DNA of 26,250 nt from a virus, in IMG/VR virus record IMGVR_UViG_3300034158_000016, positions 1 to 26,250 of that record. The stretch is one strand, 5' to 3'. The notes under the pieces are model-generated. The model was not told the origin of the DNA and did not search any database. It saw only the letters and a program-made list of their open reading frames with translations. The position numbers and the translations under genes are program-made. Position 1 is the stretch's first letter. Every line of letters begins with the position of its first letter. This document shows, one piece after another, positions 6,001 through 11,564 of the stretch.

Positions 6001-7487
6001 TGGCCAAGATCATCGACAATGTGGCGCTGCGGGATGGCGTGTTCAAGCGGGTCGGCTATGAGCCGCACCGAGGGCAACGGTCCATTCACACGTCAACCGC
6101 CCGGCACCGAGTCGCAGCCTGTGGCCGACGCTTTGGCAAGTCATTCCTCGGTGGGGAGGAGTTGACTGTTGAGGCTTTCCGGGCTCGCTTGATCCTCCCG
6201 AGCCTGGAACAAAGCGGCAAGCGGCGTGAGTTCTGGATCGTCGGCCCCAACTACACTGACGCTGAGAAGGAATTCAGGGTCATGTATGACGGGCTCGCCA
6301 AATTGGGCGCGCCATTCGACAAGCCGGGCACCTACAACAATCCTCACGATGGGGATATGCAGGTGTCGCTCTACAAAGGCAAGTTTGTGGTCATTGCCAA
6401 GTCGGCTCAATACCCTGAGCGGCTTGTCGGTGAGGGTCTCAACGGCGTGATCATGGCCGAGGCCGCAAAGCAAAAGCCATCGACCTGGAACAAGTACATT
6501 CGCCCAATGCTCGCGGACTACAATGGGTGGTCTTTGCACACATCTACCCCTGAGGGCAAAAACTGGTTCTATGACGCGTGGATGCGCGGGCAGTCGCAAT
6601 TTGAGACCGACTGGGAATCATGGCGGATGCCGTCGTGGCGCAACCCGTATGTCTACCCGCATGGCGCGACCAAGGCTGCGGTCACCTCGCTCCGGCGGGC
6701 AATCGACTCCAAGACCACTGCAATTACCTCGGATATGATGCTCGCAATGGGCGTCGATCCCGAGGTTGGCGCGCTCATGAAGGATTTGACCCAAGAATCC
6801 TTTGGCGCTGAGATTGCAGCGGAGTTCACCGAGTTTGTCGGGCGTGTGTTCAAGGACTTTGATGAGGAATTGCACGTCAAGGACTTCAACTACAGGCCCG
6901 ATTGGCCGATCTATGCGGCTGCTGACTACGGATTCACCAACCCGTTTGTCTGGCTGCTGATCCAGATCAGCCCGGACGGCACCGTGTGGGTGCTCGATGA
7001 GATGTATGAGCGCGGATTGACCATTGATGAGGCCGGTGATGAGATTCTTGCACGCGGTCTGTGCCCGAGTAGCGTCAAATTGCTGTATCCGGACCCTGCG
7101 AGCCCTGGGGACACACGCGCGCTTGAGAAGAAATTGCACATTCGTGGCATGCGCGGCACTGGCGGGCTCCTCTCGGTGCGTTTGCGGTACATTCGTGCCG
7201 CTCTCAAGGAGCGCAATACGCATTTGCCGTATGGATCGGCTGAGCGACAGCCCAAGATGTTCATCAATCGGCGCTGCATTGAGACAATTCGTGAGTTCAG
7301 CGCCTACCGCTATCCGCAGACGGTGGCCGAGGCAGCCGACCGAGGCAAGGAGCCGTCCGAGAATCCCATGAAGGTGGACGACCACACGCCCGAGACCTTG
7401 GGGCGATTCTTTGCAGGGCATTTCGGCGTGCCTGATGCGGGCCGCGAGCGCCGAGGAGCCCGTCAAGCCACCGCCGATGTATCCTAG
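6000..7487 (+). CDS. terminase large subunit (packaging ATPase and nuclease)
   Basis: A 495-residue protein of typical length for the large terminase subunit, the motor that translocates DNA into the prohead and cuts the concatemer. Walker A is CGRRFGKS at residues 41-48. Walker B is GVIMAEAA (149-156) with catalytic E154 and Ala where Asp is common. The coupling motif is TSTPEG (181-186). The nuclease domain has D309 in AAADYGFTNP, D365 in LLYPDP and D460-D461 in KVDDHTPETL, matching the three acidic positions of the RNase H-like fold. The ATG at 6000 is chosen because it shares a base with the previous stop; an in-frame ATG at 5961 lies inside that gene. The stop codon overlaps a TAGAAT sequence that may be a promoter element for the next gene. 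Confidence 0.95.
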   Translation: MAKIIDNVALRDGVFKRVGYEPHRGQRSIHTSTARHRVAACGRRFGKSFLGGEELTVEAFRARLILPSLEQSGKRREFWIVGPNYTDAEKEFRVMYDGLAKLGAPFDKPGTYNNPHDGDMQVSLYKGKFVVIAKSAQYPERLVGEGLNGVIMAEAAKQKPSTWNKYIRPMLADYNGWSLHTSTPEGKNWFYDAWMRGQSQFETDWESWRMPSWRNPYVYPHGATKAAVTSLRRAIDSKTTAITSDMMLAMGVDPEVGALMKDLTQESFGAEIAAEFTEFVGRVFKDFDEELHVKDFNYRPDWPIYAAADYGFTNPFVWLLIQISPDGTVWVLDEMYERGLTIDEAGDEILARGLCPSSVKLLYPDPASPGDTRALEKKLHIRGMRGTGGLLSVRLRYIRAALKERNTHLPYGSAERQPKMFINRRCIETIREFSAYRYPQTVAEAADRGKEPSENPMKVDDHTPETLGRFFAGHFGVPDAGRERRGARQATADVS

Positions 7488-7490
7488 AAT
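7485..7490 (+). promoter_or_regulatory. possible -10 element overlapping the terminase stop
   Basis: TAGAAT matches five of six bases of a sigma-70-type -10 box and stands 33 bases ahead of the ATG at 7523. No clear -35 is seen at 16-18 bases upstream. Similar TAG-x-x-T hexamers precede several other genes in the window, which is the main support. Confidence 0.3.
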
Positions 7491-7522
7491 GACCGCTCGG
7501 TTCAATGCAATGAGGAGAACAA

Positions 7523-7921
7523 ATGCGCGTGTATGAAGTTGACATTGTCTGTGAGGGAAGCACCCTCAAGGCGCTCAGCAAGGCATTCAAGGCACGTCTT
7601 GCCGAGTTCATCCTGGCCATGGCCACGGCTGAGGCTGAAATCACCTCGGTGACGACGGCAATCACTGCCTCCACCAAGGTGACCGAGAAGAATCCCCAGC
7701 GCTCCGAGGCCATCGCCATTGACCGGCTTTGGACGTGCACCCGCACCTATGCGGTCACGCTCCACGAGACCGGCGATGCGGCCGAGCCCGAGCCCGTCAC
7801 AAACGTCAATGTGGGTGACATCATCGCCCGGCTTGACGCGCTCCTGGAGGCCGACCGGCTCATGTCGGATCGGATGATCATCGTGGAGGGCAAGATTGCC
7901 GCTCTGCCGCCCGTAGTCTGA
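7523..7921 (+). CDS. hypothetical protein
   Basis: A 132-residue protein with a clear ribosome site (GAGGAGAAC just before the ATG). The first third is a beta strand followed by an Ala/Lys helix (STLKALSKAFKARLAEFILA). The middle is Thr/Ser-rich. The C-terminal 35 residues (VGDIIARLDALLEADRLMSD) have coiled-coil spacing. No family is recognised. It is the first gene after the large terminase, separated from it by 35 bases, and its stop shares a base with the next start (TGATG). Confidence 0.7.
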   Translation: MRVYEVDIVCEGSTLKALSKAFKARLAEFILAMATAEAEITSVTTAITASTKVTEKNPQRSEAIAIDRLWTCTRTYAVTLHETGDAAEPEPVTNVNVGDIIARLDALLEADRLMSDRMIIVEGKIAALPPVV

Positions 7922-8136
7922 TGGAGGTCCCGATGGGCGTTGTCGAGGCGTTCTGGGCCGCAAGGGTGCGTAGCGCAAGCCGAGCGCACCGCCTAGCGCT
8001 CGCCTATGTCGCGGCTCGCGGCCTGACCGACCCGGCCGCCACGCTCTCGCCCATCGGGATCGGCTTGTACCTCAAGACCGGCTCGGAGGACCCGCGTGCG
8101 GGCTCTCCTCTCGCCTGGGGCGGGTCGCACGGCTAG
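7921..8136 (+). CDS. hypothetical small protein
   Basis: A 71-residue protein translationally coupled to the preceding gene (TGATG). Residues 8-35 are an Ala/Arg helix (VVEAFWAARVRSASRAHRLA) and the rest is Gly/Pro-rich with a strand (PIGIGLYLKTG). An in-frame ATG at 7933 is an alternative start. I do not recognise it. The gene ends before an inverted repeat, AATTGCCG (8138-8145) with CGGCAATT (8172-8179), which may end or regulate transcription. Confidence 0.6.
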   Translation: MEVPMGVVEAFWAARVRSASRAHRLALAYVAARGLTDPAATLSPIGIGLYLKTGSEDPRAGSPLAWGGSHG

Positions 8137-8167
8137 GAATTGCCGGTGCCGATTTGCCGATCTGCAT

Positions 8168-8196
8168 TCGACGGCAATTGGGGTCTGCGGTAGAGT
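8168..8196 (+). promoter_or_regulatory. promoter candidate for the gene at 8241
   Basis: TCGACG (8168-8173) matches four of six bases of TTGACA. After a 17-base spacer, TAGAGT (8191-8196) matches four of six of TATAAT. It lies 45 bases ahead of the ATG and overlaps the right arm of the inverted repeat 8138-8179. The call rests on pattern only. Confidence 0.35.
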
Positions 8197-8240
8197 CGGT
8201 GTCGGAGCCCAGAACGGGCTCCAGAGCCAAGGAGAGCAAA

Positions 8241-8561
8241 ATGAAGACAATCAAGGCAATTGACGTGGACCTGGTGATGGCCCAGAATGTCCGCAAGGGA
8301 ATGTTCACCATCGACGGAATGGTGCTCAAGGTGGACCGGCAGGGTCTGCAGGGCATCGATGACCTCATCCGCATCGAGTTTCGCTCCACCGTCTACCTGG
8401 AGCGGCCGACCGACGGTGTCCAGGTGTACGGCCGGGTGTCCGAGCCGATGGCGGACATGGTCGTGACCGACCTCCTGGAGCGTGGCGAGCGGGTCGGTGG
8501 CCGAGCCGAGCGAGACCCGGCTGGCTCCGCTCTCGGTCGGCACTCGGTGACCGGCCGATGA
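8241..8561 (+). CDS. hypothetical protein
   Basis: A 106-residue protein. The ATG at 8241 is chosen because AAGGAGAGCAAA stands directly before it; the frame is open further upstream (ATG 8154), but that part encodes an unlikely Arg/Ser-rich leader across a probable promoter. Residues 1-60 alternate strands (IKAIDVDLVMAQNVRKGMFT, then GMVLKVDRQG) and suggest a small beta barrel or fold-back sheet. The C-terminus is Arg/Gly-rich. No family is recognised. The stop overlaps a 32-codon CxxC micro-gene (ATGA at 8558-8561). Confidence 0.65.
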   Translation: MKTIKAIDVDLVMAQNVRKGMFTIDGMVLKVDRQGLQGIDDLIRIEFRSTVYLERPTDGVQVYGRVSEPMADMVVTDLLERGERVGGRAERDPAGSALGRHSVTGR

Positions 8562-8656
8562 TCGGCCACGAGTATGAGCCGGGCGAGGTGACCACGCCGA
8601 TGCACTCGGACCCGCTCTGCGCGGTCTGCGGACGGTCCAAGCCGGAGCACGGCTAG
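8558..8656 (+). CDS. 32-residue CxxC microprotein
   Basis: A short frame opens at the ATG within the preceding stop (ATGA) and ends at TAG 8654-8656. Its product contains one Cys knuckle (LCAVCGRSKPEH), a rubredoxin-like half zinc ribbon with a trailing His, so it could bind zinc with those residues or as a dimer. Similar tiny knuckle proteins are frequent in actinophages. A perfect 12-bp hairpin begins 26 bases after the stop, which fits an operon end. Confidence 0.6.
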   Translation: MIGHEYEPGEVTTPMHSDPLCAVCGRSKPEHG

Positions 8657-8682
8657 CACCCGCCCGACACGAGACGCAGCGA

Positions 8683-8714
8683 GCCCGGGTTGCAGCCGAT
8701 TATGCAACCCGGGC
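8683..8714 (+). terminator. GC-rich hairpin, likely intrinsic terminator
   Basis: GCCCGGGTTGCA (8683-8694) pairs perfectly with TGCAACCCGGGC (8703-8714) around an 8-base loop. A weakly T-rich tail (AAGTTGTTG) follows. It closes the 8241-8656 gene pair. Confidence 0.65.
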
Positions 8715-8729
8715 AAGTTGTTGTAAGAT
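8701..8729 (+). promoter_or_regulatory. promoter candidate overlapping the terminator
   Basis: TATGCA (8701-8706), a 17-base spacer, and TAAGAT (8724-8729) make a candidate related to those at 9260-9289 and 10385-10414: all three carry CGATTA followed at once or after one base by GCAA. The predicted transcription start would fall at about 8736-8737, on the ATG of the next gene. Confidence 0.4.
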
Positions 8730-8736
8730 GAGCGCT

Positions 8737-8955
8737 ATGAGCCTCTCCGAGAACACCGCCACCGCCCGCTGGACCGTCGCCTGCAACGGCCGGACATCCT
8801 TCTATGAGGTCCACGCGGCTGGGTGCCGCCACCTCATGGCCGCCCACCTGGACATCATGTACACCGCTGAGGCCGAGTCCGGCAAGGCCGAGCAGAAGCG
8901 GTTCAACGAGGGCAACGAGGGATGCATCGCAAAACTCGGTCCCTGCGCCCGGTAG
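8737..8955 (+). CDS. small Cys/His-containing protein, possibly leaderless
   Basis: A 72-residue protein with four Cys and two His (VACNGR, HAAGCRH, EGCIAKLGPC), a pattern compatible with a single metal site though not a standard zinc ribbon. It has a central helix (LMAAHLDIMYTAEAE). An upstream in-frame ATG at 8728 overlaps the candidate -10 box. The ATG at 8737 lies where transcription would begin, and no ribosome site is visible for either, so a leaderless message is plausible. No family is recognised. A hairpin follows seven bases after the stop. Confidence 0.65.
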   Translation: MSLSENTATARWTVACNGRTSFYEVHAAGCRHLMAAHLDIMYTAEAESGKAEQKRFNEGNEGCIAKLGPCAR

Positions 8956-8962
8956 CACGACC

Positions 8963-8986
8963 GGCCCGGGTCATCCGATCCGGGCC
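8963..8986 (+). terminator. hairpin after the gene at 8737
   Basis: GGCCCGGGT (8963-8971) pairs with ATCCGGGCC (8978-8986) with one G-U wobble and a 6-base loop. No T-run follows. It sits between two short genes, so it may be an attenuator rather than a full stop. Confidence 0.5.
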
Positions 8987-9014
8987 ACCCGCTCGATCCT
9001 CTCAAGGAGTCAAA

Positions 9015-9230
9015 ATGGCCACTGCTCGGAAGTCCACCGCTGTTGTCGTCGTCACCGTCTGCTCCGGCTGCATGGAGCCCGTCCGGCTCGATCTGGAGAA
9101 GGGCACCGCCACCTGCTCCCAGCCGCTGAACCGCACCCCGGTCTCGGTCGAGGTCTGGGGAGACCCGGACCTGTGGACCTGGGACTGCCCGTTGTGCGAC
9201 TATGCCGACTCTTTTGACCCGAACTTCTGA
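9015..9230 (+). CDS. small zinc-ribbon protein
   Basis: A 71-residue protein. After a Val-rich strand it has a CSGC knuckle at residues 16-19 and a second knuckle, CPLC, near residue 58, with one more Cys between them. Two CxxC pairs spaced by about 40 residues are the hallmark of a zinc ribbon, which could contact nucleic acid or protein. The ATG at 9015 is chosen because AAGGAGTCAAA lies directly upstream; codons further upstream overlap a hairpin and the previous gene. No closer family is recognised. Confidence 0.7.
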   Translation: MATARKSTAVVVVTVCSGCMEPVRLDLEKGTATCSQPLNRTPVSVEVWGDPDLWTWDCPLCDYADSFDPNF

Positions 9231-9241
9231 GGGCTCCCGAG

Positions 9242-9276
9242 CCCGGCCGGAGCGCCGATTAGGCAACCCGGCCGGG
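9242..9276 (+). terminator. hairpin ahead of the gene at 9340
   Basis: CCCGGCCGG (9242-9250) pairs with CCGGCCGGG (9268-9276) around a 17-base loop that contains the repeat core CGATTAGGCAA. It lies just after the zinc-ribbon gene and overlaps the promoter-like repeat. Confidence 0.45.
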
Positions 9277-9292
9277 ATGCAGGTAGACTGAC
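9256..9292 (+). promoter_or_regulatory. promoter-like repeat, copy 1
   Basis: A 37-base element matches 10381-10417 at 33 positions. It contains TAGGCA (9260-9265, four of six of a -35 box), an 18-base spacer and TAGACT (9284-9289, four of six of a -10 box). The conservation of both boxes and their spacing supports a promoter for the 9340-9696 gene pair. Confidence 0.5.
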
Positions 9293-9339
9293 CCTTGTTG
9301 GAGCCGAACGACCCGAGCCGCTGAACCGAGGAGCCTGAA

Positions 9340-9651
9340 ATGTCCGCTGCTATGAACCCCGTCGAGGTCTCGCTGATGACCGCGCTGAACCTGTTCCTGG
9401 ACAACGATGTCCCGATGGTCGTCGGTGCCGACTTCACGACCCTCGCAGCCGATCTGGTCGAGGCCGGGTGGATGCGGCCGATGTCCGCTGCTCGGACCCT
9501 CACCGGGCTCATCGAGAAGGGCCTGCTGTCGGCCGACCTGAAGGTCACCGAGCAGGGAATGATGATCTGGTCGCTCCTCCAGGACGCCGACATCCAGGCC
9601 CAGACGCTCGCGGCTGCCGTTGCCCGCGCTGAGGCTCGCCTCCACTCCTGA
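9340..9651 (+). CDS. winged-helix-like protein
   Basis: A 103-residue protein. Residues 10-75 show a helix-helix-helix-wing layout: a helix (VSLMTALNLFLDN), a second helix (TLAADLVEAGWM), then SAARTLTGLIEKGLLSADL as recognition helix and wing start, followed by KVTEQGMMIWSLL. This resembles MarR/ArsR-type DNA-binding domains, in which '..L..L..KGLL...' precedes the wing. A matching segment occurs in the next gene. It may be a small transcription regulator or an adaptor lacking DNA binding. It carries the repeat promoter and start motif upstream, and there is no terminator before the next gene. 90 of its 103 codons end in G or C by hand count. Confidence 0.65.
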   Translation: MSAAMNPVEVSLMTALNLFLDNDVPMVVGADFTTLAADLVEAGWMRPMSAARTLTGLIEKGLLSADLKVTEQGMMIWSLLQDADIQAQTLAAAVARAEARLHS

Positions 9652-9695
9652 TCTGCCCCGTTCCACCCGAGCCGCACCCGAACAAGGAGCCCGAA

Positions 9696-10364
9696 ATGAC
9701 CAAGATCAACCTCACCCCTGCCGAGACCGCCATCGTGAAGGTCCTGCACACGATCGACCACATGAGCGACGGGCCGATGGAGGCCGACTACTCCGGCGTG
9801 TGGGGCGGTTGCATCACCGACCGCATCCGGCTCATCGAGCAGCGGAACATGGCCGGTGCGATGGGCATCCTGTCCTCGCTCGTCAAGAAGGGCGTGCTGC
9901 GGCCCGAGGGTGACATCGAGGAGGACGGGCACTGGATGGTCCTCACGCGGGACGGCTACCTCACCTGGGCCGCGCTCCAGGAGGAGGAGCCGAACACCCG
10001 GCACCCCGAGCCGGTGTACTGCTCCAAGCCCGGAGAGCACGGTAAGGGCATGGACATGGGCCCTAGCGCCACCGAGCCCGAGCCCGAGGCCGCTCCGGAG
10101 CCCGAGTGGACCGTCACAGCGTTCCTCCACAGGACGAATGACACCAACGTGTGGGTCCGGGTGGAGGCCACGCTGCCGACCAAGACCAACGGGATCGACC
10201 CGGCTGAGATCGAGCAGGCCGTGCTGGAGGAGTCGCGCCGCATCGCGGTCTCCCAGGGCATCCGGCAGACCGGAGGGGTGCCGCTGGTCCGGCTGCTCGA
10301 CATCGATGGGTCCTACGGCATCAGCCGGGCCACGTCCTTCATGGTCCACTACGGCATCCGCTGA
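9696..10364 (+). CDS. winged-helix-like protein with C-terminal extension
   Basis: A 222-residue protein. Residues 5-95 parallel the preceding protein: an N-terminal helix (LTPAETAIVKVLHTIDHM), then GAMGILSSLVKKGVLRPEG as recognition helix and turn, and a wing ending HWMVLTRDGYLTWAALQ. A Pro/Glu-rich linker follows (about 118-135). A C-terminal domain of about 85 residues has a strand-rich start (WTVTAFLHR) and helices; it is not recognised. The two genes probably arose by duplication. They are separated only by a start-associated repeat and no terminator, so they are likely co-transcribed. A hairpin and second promoter-like repeat follow. Confidence 0.7.
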   Translation: MTKINLTPAETAIVKVLHTIDHMSDGPMEADYSGVWGGCITDRIRLIEQRNMAGAMGILSSLVKKGVLRPEGDIEEDGHWMVLTRDGYLTWAALQEEEPNTRHPEPVYCSKPGEHGKGMDMGPSATEPEPEAAPEPEWTVTAFLHRTNDTNVWVRVEATLPTKTNGIDPAEIEQAVLEESRRIAVSQGIRQTGGVPLVRLLDIDGSYGISRATSFMVHYGIR

Positions 10365-10373
10365 GGCCGCTCG

Positions 10374-10401
10374 CCCGGCTCGATTAGGCAATCGGGCCGG
10401 G
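10374..10401 (+). terminator. hairpin after the gene at 9696
   Basis: CCCGGCTCGAT (10374-10384) pairs with ATCGGGCCGGG (10391-10401) with one wobble around the loop TAGGCA. That loop is also the -35-like box of the following promoter candidate. Confidence 0.55.
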
Positions 10402-10417
10402 TTGCAGTTAGACTGAC
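10381..10417 (+). promoter_or_regulatory. promoter-like repeat, copy 2
   Basis: The second copy of the 37-base element has TAGGCA at 10385-10390, an 18-base spacer and TAGACT at 10409-10414, 43 bases before the next ATG. Its upstream half is built into the preceding hairpin. Confidence 0.5.
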
Positions 10418-10456
10418 GTCGTTGGAGTTGATCGAGAGCCGAACTGAGGAGCCGAA

Positions 10457-10702
10457 ATGCGTATTGAGATCATCCGAGTCGGGCAGGTCCGGATTGGCGA
10501 CCGCGTGTGCGAGCCCGACACCGACAGCCGGGATGAGGCCGAGGTCAACGAGGGCTGGGCCGCCAAGGACCAGCCGTGGATGGTGGCCACCGCCCGAGGC
10601 GGACACGCCGACATCGGCTGGGTCGAGTTTCGGATGCCCGATGGCGACATCGAGCGCTGGAGCGGTGACTGGGAGATGTTCGCCTGGCGCTTGACCGACT
10701 AG
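10457..10702 (+). CDS. hypothetical protein
   Basis: An 81-residue protein preceded by the start-associated repeat. It alternates short strands (MRIEIIRVGQVRIGDRVCEP; then MVATARGGHADIGWVEFRM) with acidic turns and several Trp, which suggests a compact beta-sheet domain. One Cys only; no membrane segment. No family is recognised. It is bracketed by a promoter-like repeat upstream and a perfect 11-bp hairpin downstream, so it may be its own transcription unit. Confidence 0.65.
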   Translation: MRIEIIRVGQVRIGDRVCEPDTDSRDEAEVNEGWAAKDQPWMVATARGGHADIGWVEFRMPDGDIERWSGDWEMFAWRLTD

Positions 10703-10712
10703 CCGCACTCGG

Positions 10713-10740
10713 GCCGGGCTCGGTAACCTCCGAGCCCGGC
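10713..10740 (+). terminator. perfect 11-bp hairpin after the gene at 10457
   Basis: GCCGGGCTCGG (10713-10723) pairs perfectly with CCGAGCCCGGC (10730-10740) around the loop TAACCT. It starts ten bases after the stop codon. No T-run follows. Confidence 0.6.
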
Positions 10741-10790
10741 TCACCCGTACTGAGCCGCACGATCCGCAAGAGCCGAACAAGGAGCCTGAA

Positions 10791-11099
10791 ATGTCCGATG
10801 ACCTGACCGTTGTCCCGACCGCCGAGTTGGCGCGATACCTGAACCGCCTGGCCCAAGCGTCCGACACGATGGCGCGTGCGAGCGCCGAGGTGATGAAGGA
10901 TGCCCGCGTTGTCCGCGAGTGCCTCACGAGCGGCTTTCGGCCGTCTGAGAACGGCCAGAGCCTGACCGACATGATGGTGGCCATCGGCAAGTTCAACCTC
11001 CTGCTGGAGATGGCTCCGAGCGGGACGACCCAGGAGCACTGGGCGCTCGCGATGAACGTCACTGCCCGCCCGTACTTCACCGCAGCGGTCGTGGCCTGA
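10791..11099 (+). CDS. hypothetical helical protein
   Basis: A 102-residue, mostly helical protein (LARYLNRLAQASDTMARASA; ADVMKDARVVREC-like middle; MVAIGKFNLLLEMA). It has one Cys and no membrane segment. The start-associated repeat stands directly upstream. I do not recognise a family. Its stop shares a base with the start of the next gene (TGATG), so the two are coupled. Confidence 0.65.
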   Translation: MSDDLTVVPTAELARYLNRLAQASDTMARASAEVMKDARVVRECLTSGFRPSENGQSLTDMMVAIGKFNLLLEMAPSGTTQEHWALAMNVTARPYFTAAVVA

Positions 11100-11407
11100 T
11101 GGCCGTCCGCGAGCCCTGGGTTTGGGGCGGGCTCCGAGCCCGTCCGCTGGACACGGCGCACAACTCCGAGGACCCGCGCTGCGAGCGCTGGACCGGCGAC
11201 CACTCGGGCATGAACTGGGACGCTCGCTGCCCGACCTGCGACCACGGCGCAACGCCGATCTGGGCCGCAGTCGAGGCTCGCGCCAAGGAGATGTCTCAGC
11301 CCGCTCCGAGCCCGGTCGAGGATCGGCTCATCCGGGTGCTGGTGCCGGTCGGCATCGTCCTCGCGGTCTCGGTGGTCGTGTCCCAACTCTGGATGTTCTT
11401 CACCTGA
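11099..11407 (+). CDS. C-terminally anchored membrane protein with Cys knuckle
   Basis: A 102-residue protein coupled to the preceding gene. The N-terminal half holds Cys and His residues (CERWTGDHSG, then CPTCDHG), which could bind one metal ion. After a Pro-rich linker, the last 25 residues (VLVPVGIVLAVSVVVSQLWM) form a single membrane span with a very short tail. The soluble part should face the cytoplasm if it is tail-anchored. No family is recognised. Two hairpins follow, closing the accessory stretch before the portal gene. Confidence 0.65.
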   Translation: MAVREPWVWGGLRARPLDTAHNSEDPRCERWTGDHSGMNWDARCPTCDHGATPIWAAVEARAKEMSQPAPSPVEDRLIRVLVPVGIVLAVSVVVSQLWMFFT

Positions 11408-11443
11408 GAGGCTCGGGCCGGGTTGCACCCTAGATGTGCCACC

Positions 11444-11461
11444 GGCTGCCACTAGGCAGCC
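11444..11461 (+). terminator. short hairpin, first of two
   Basis: GGCTGCC (11444-11450) pairs perfectly with GGCAGCC (11455-11461) around ACTA. It lies 37 bases after the preceding stop codon and 11 bases before a stronger hairpin. Confidence 0.45.
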
Positions 11462-11472
11462 TTGCCGTCCAC

Positions 11473-11504
11473 CCGCCCCATACCGGACCTCCGGTGTGGG
11501 GCGG
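11473..11504 (+). terminator. strong 14-bp hairpin upstream of the portal gene
   Basis: CCGCCCCATACCGG (11473-11486) pairs with CCGGTGTGGGGCGG (11491-11504), with one wobble and a 4-base loop. It probably separates transcription of the accessory genes from the structural module. A TAGCCT at 11526-11531, 34 bases before the portal ATG, might restart transcription. Confidence 0.65.
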
Positions 11505-11564
11505 CATGGCGCCTGGGCCAGCGAGTAGCCTTGGCGCGACGCAAACCCACGAGGAGGACCCGAC

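Larger units (their letters stand above)
9321..10790 (+). repeat. start-associated repeat, four copies
   Basis: An 18-19-base motif ends exactly at four start codons: 9321-9339, 9678-9695, 10439-10456 and 10773-10790. The shared pattern is CGAAC, two or three variable bases, GGAGCC, an optional pyrimidine, then GAA followed by ATG. It contains the Shine-Dalgarno GGAG but is conserved well beyond it. It recalls the start-associated sequences described in some mycobacteriophages. The features between copies are listed separately. Confidence 0.7.

Noticed and set aside
8154-8240. Upstream extension of the 8241 gene to ATG 8154
   Set aside because: It would cross a candidate promoter and an inverted repeat; AAGGAGAGC directly before ATG 8241 fits better.
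8802-10391. 529-codon open frame on the minus strand
   Set aside because: It is opposite at least three well-supported + strand genes with ribosome sites and start repeats; long antisense frames are expected in G+C-rich DNA.
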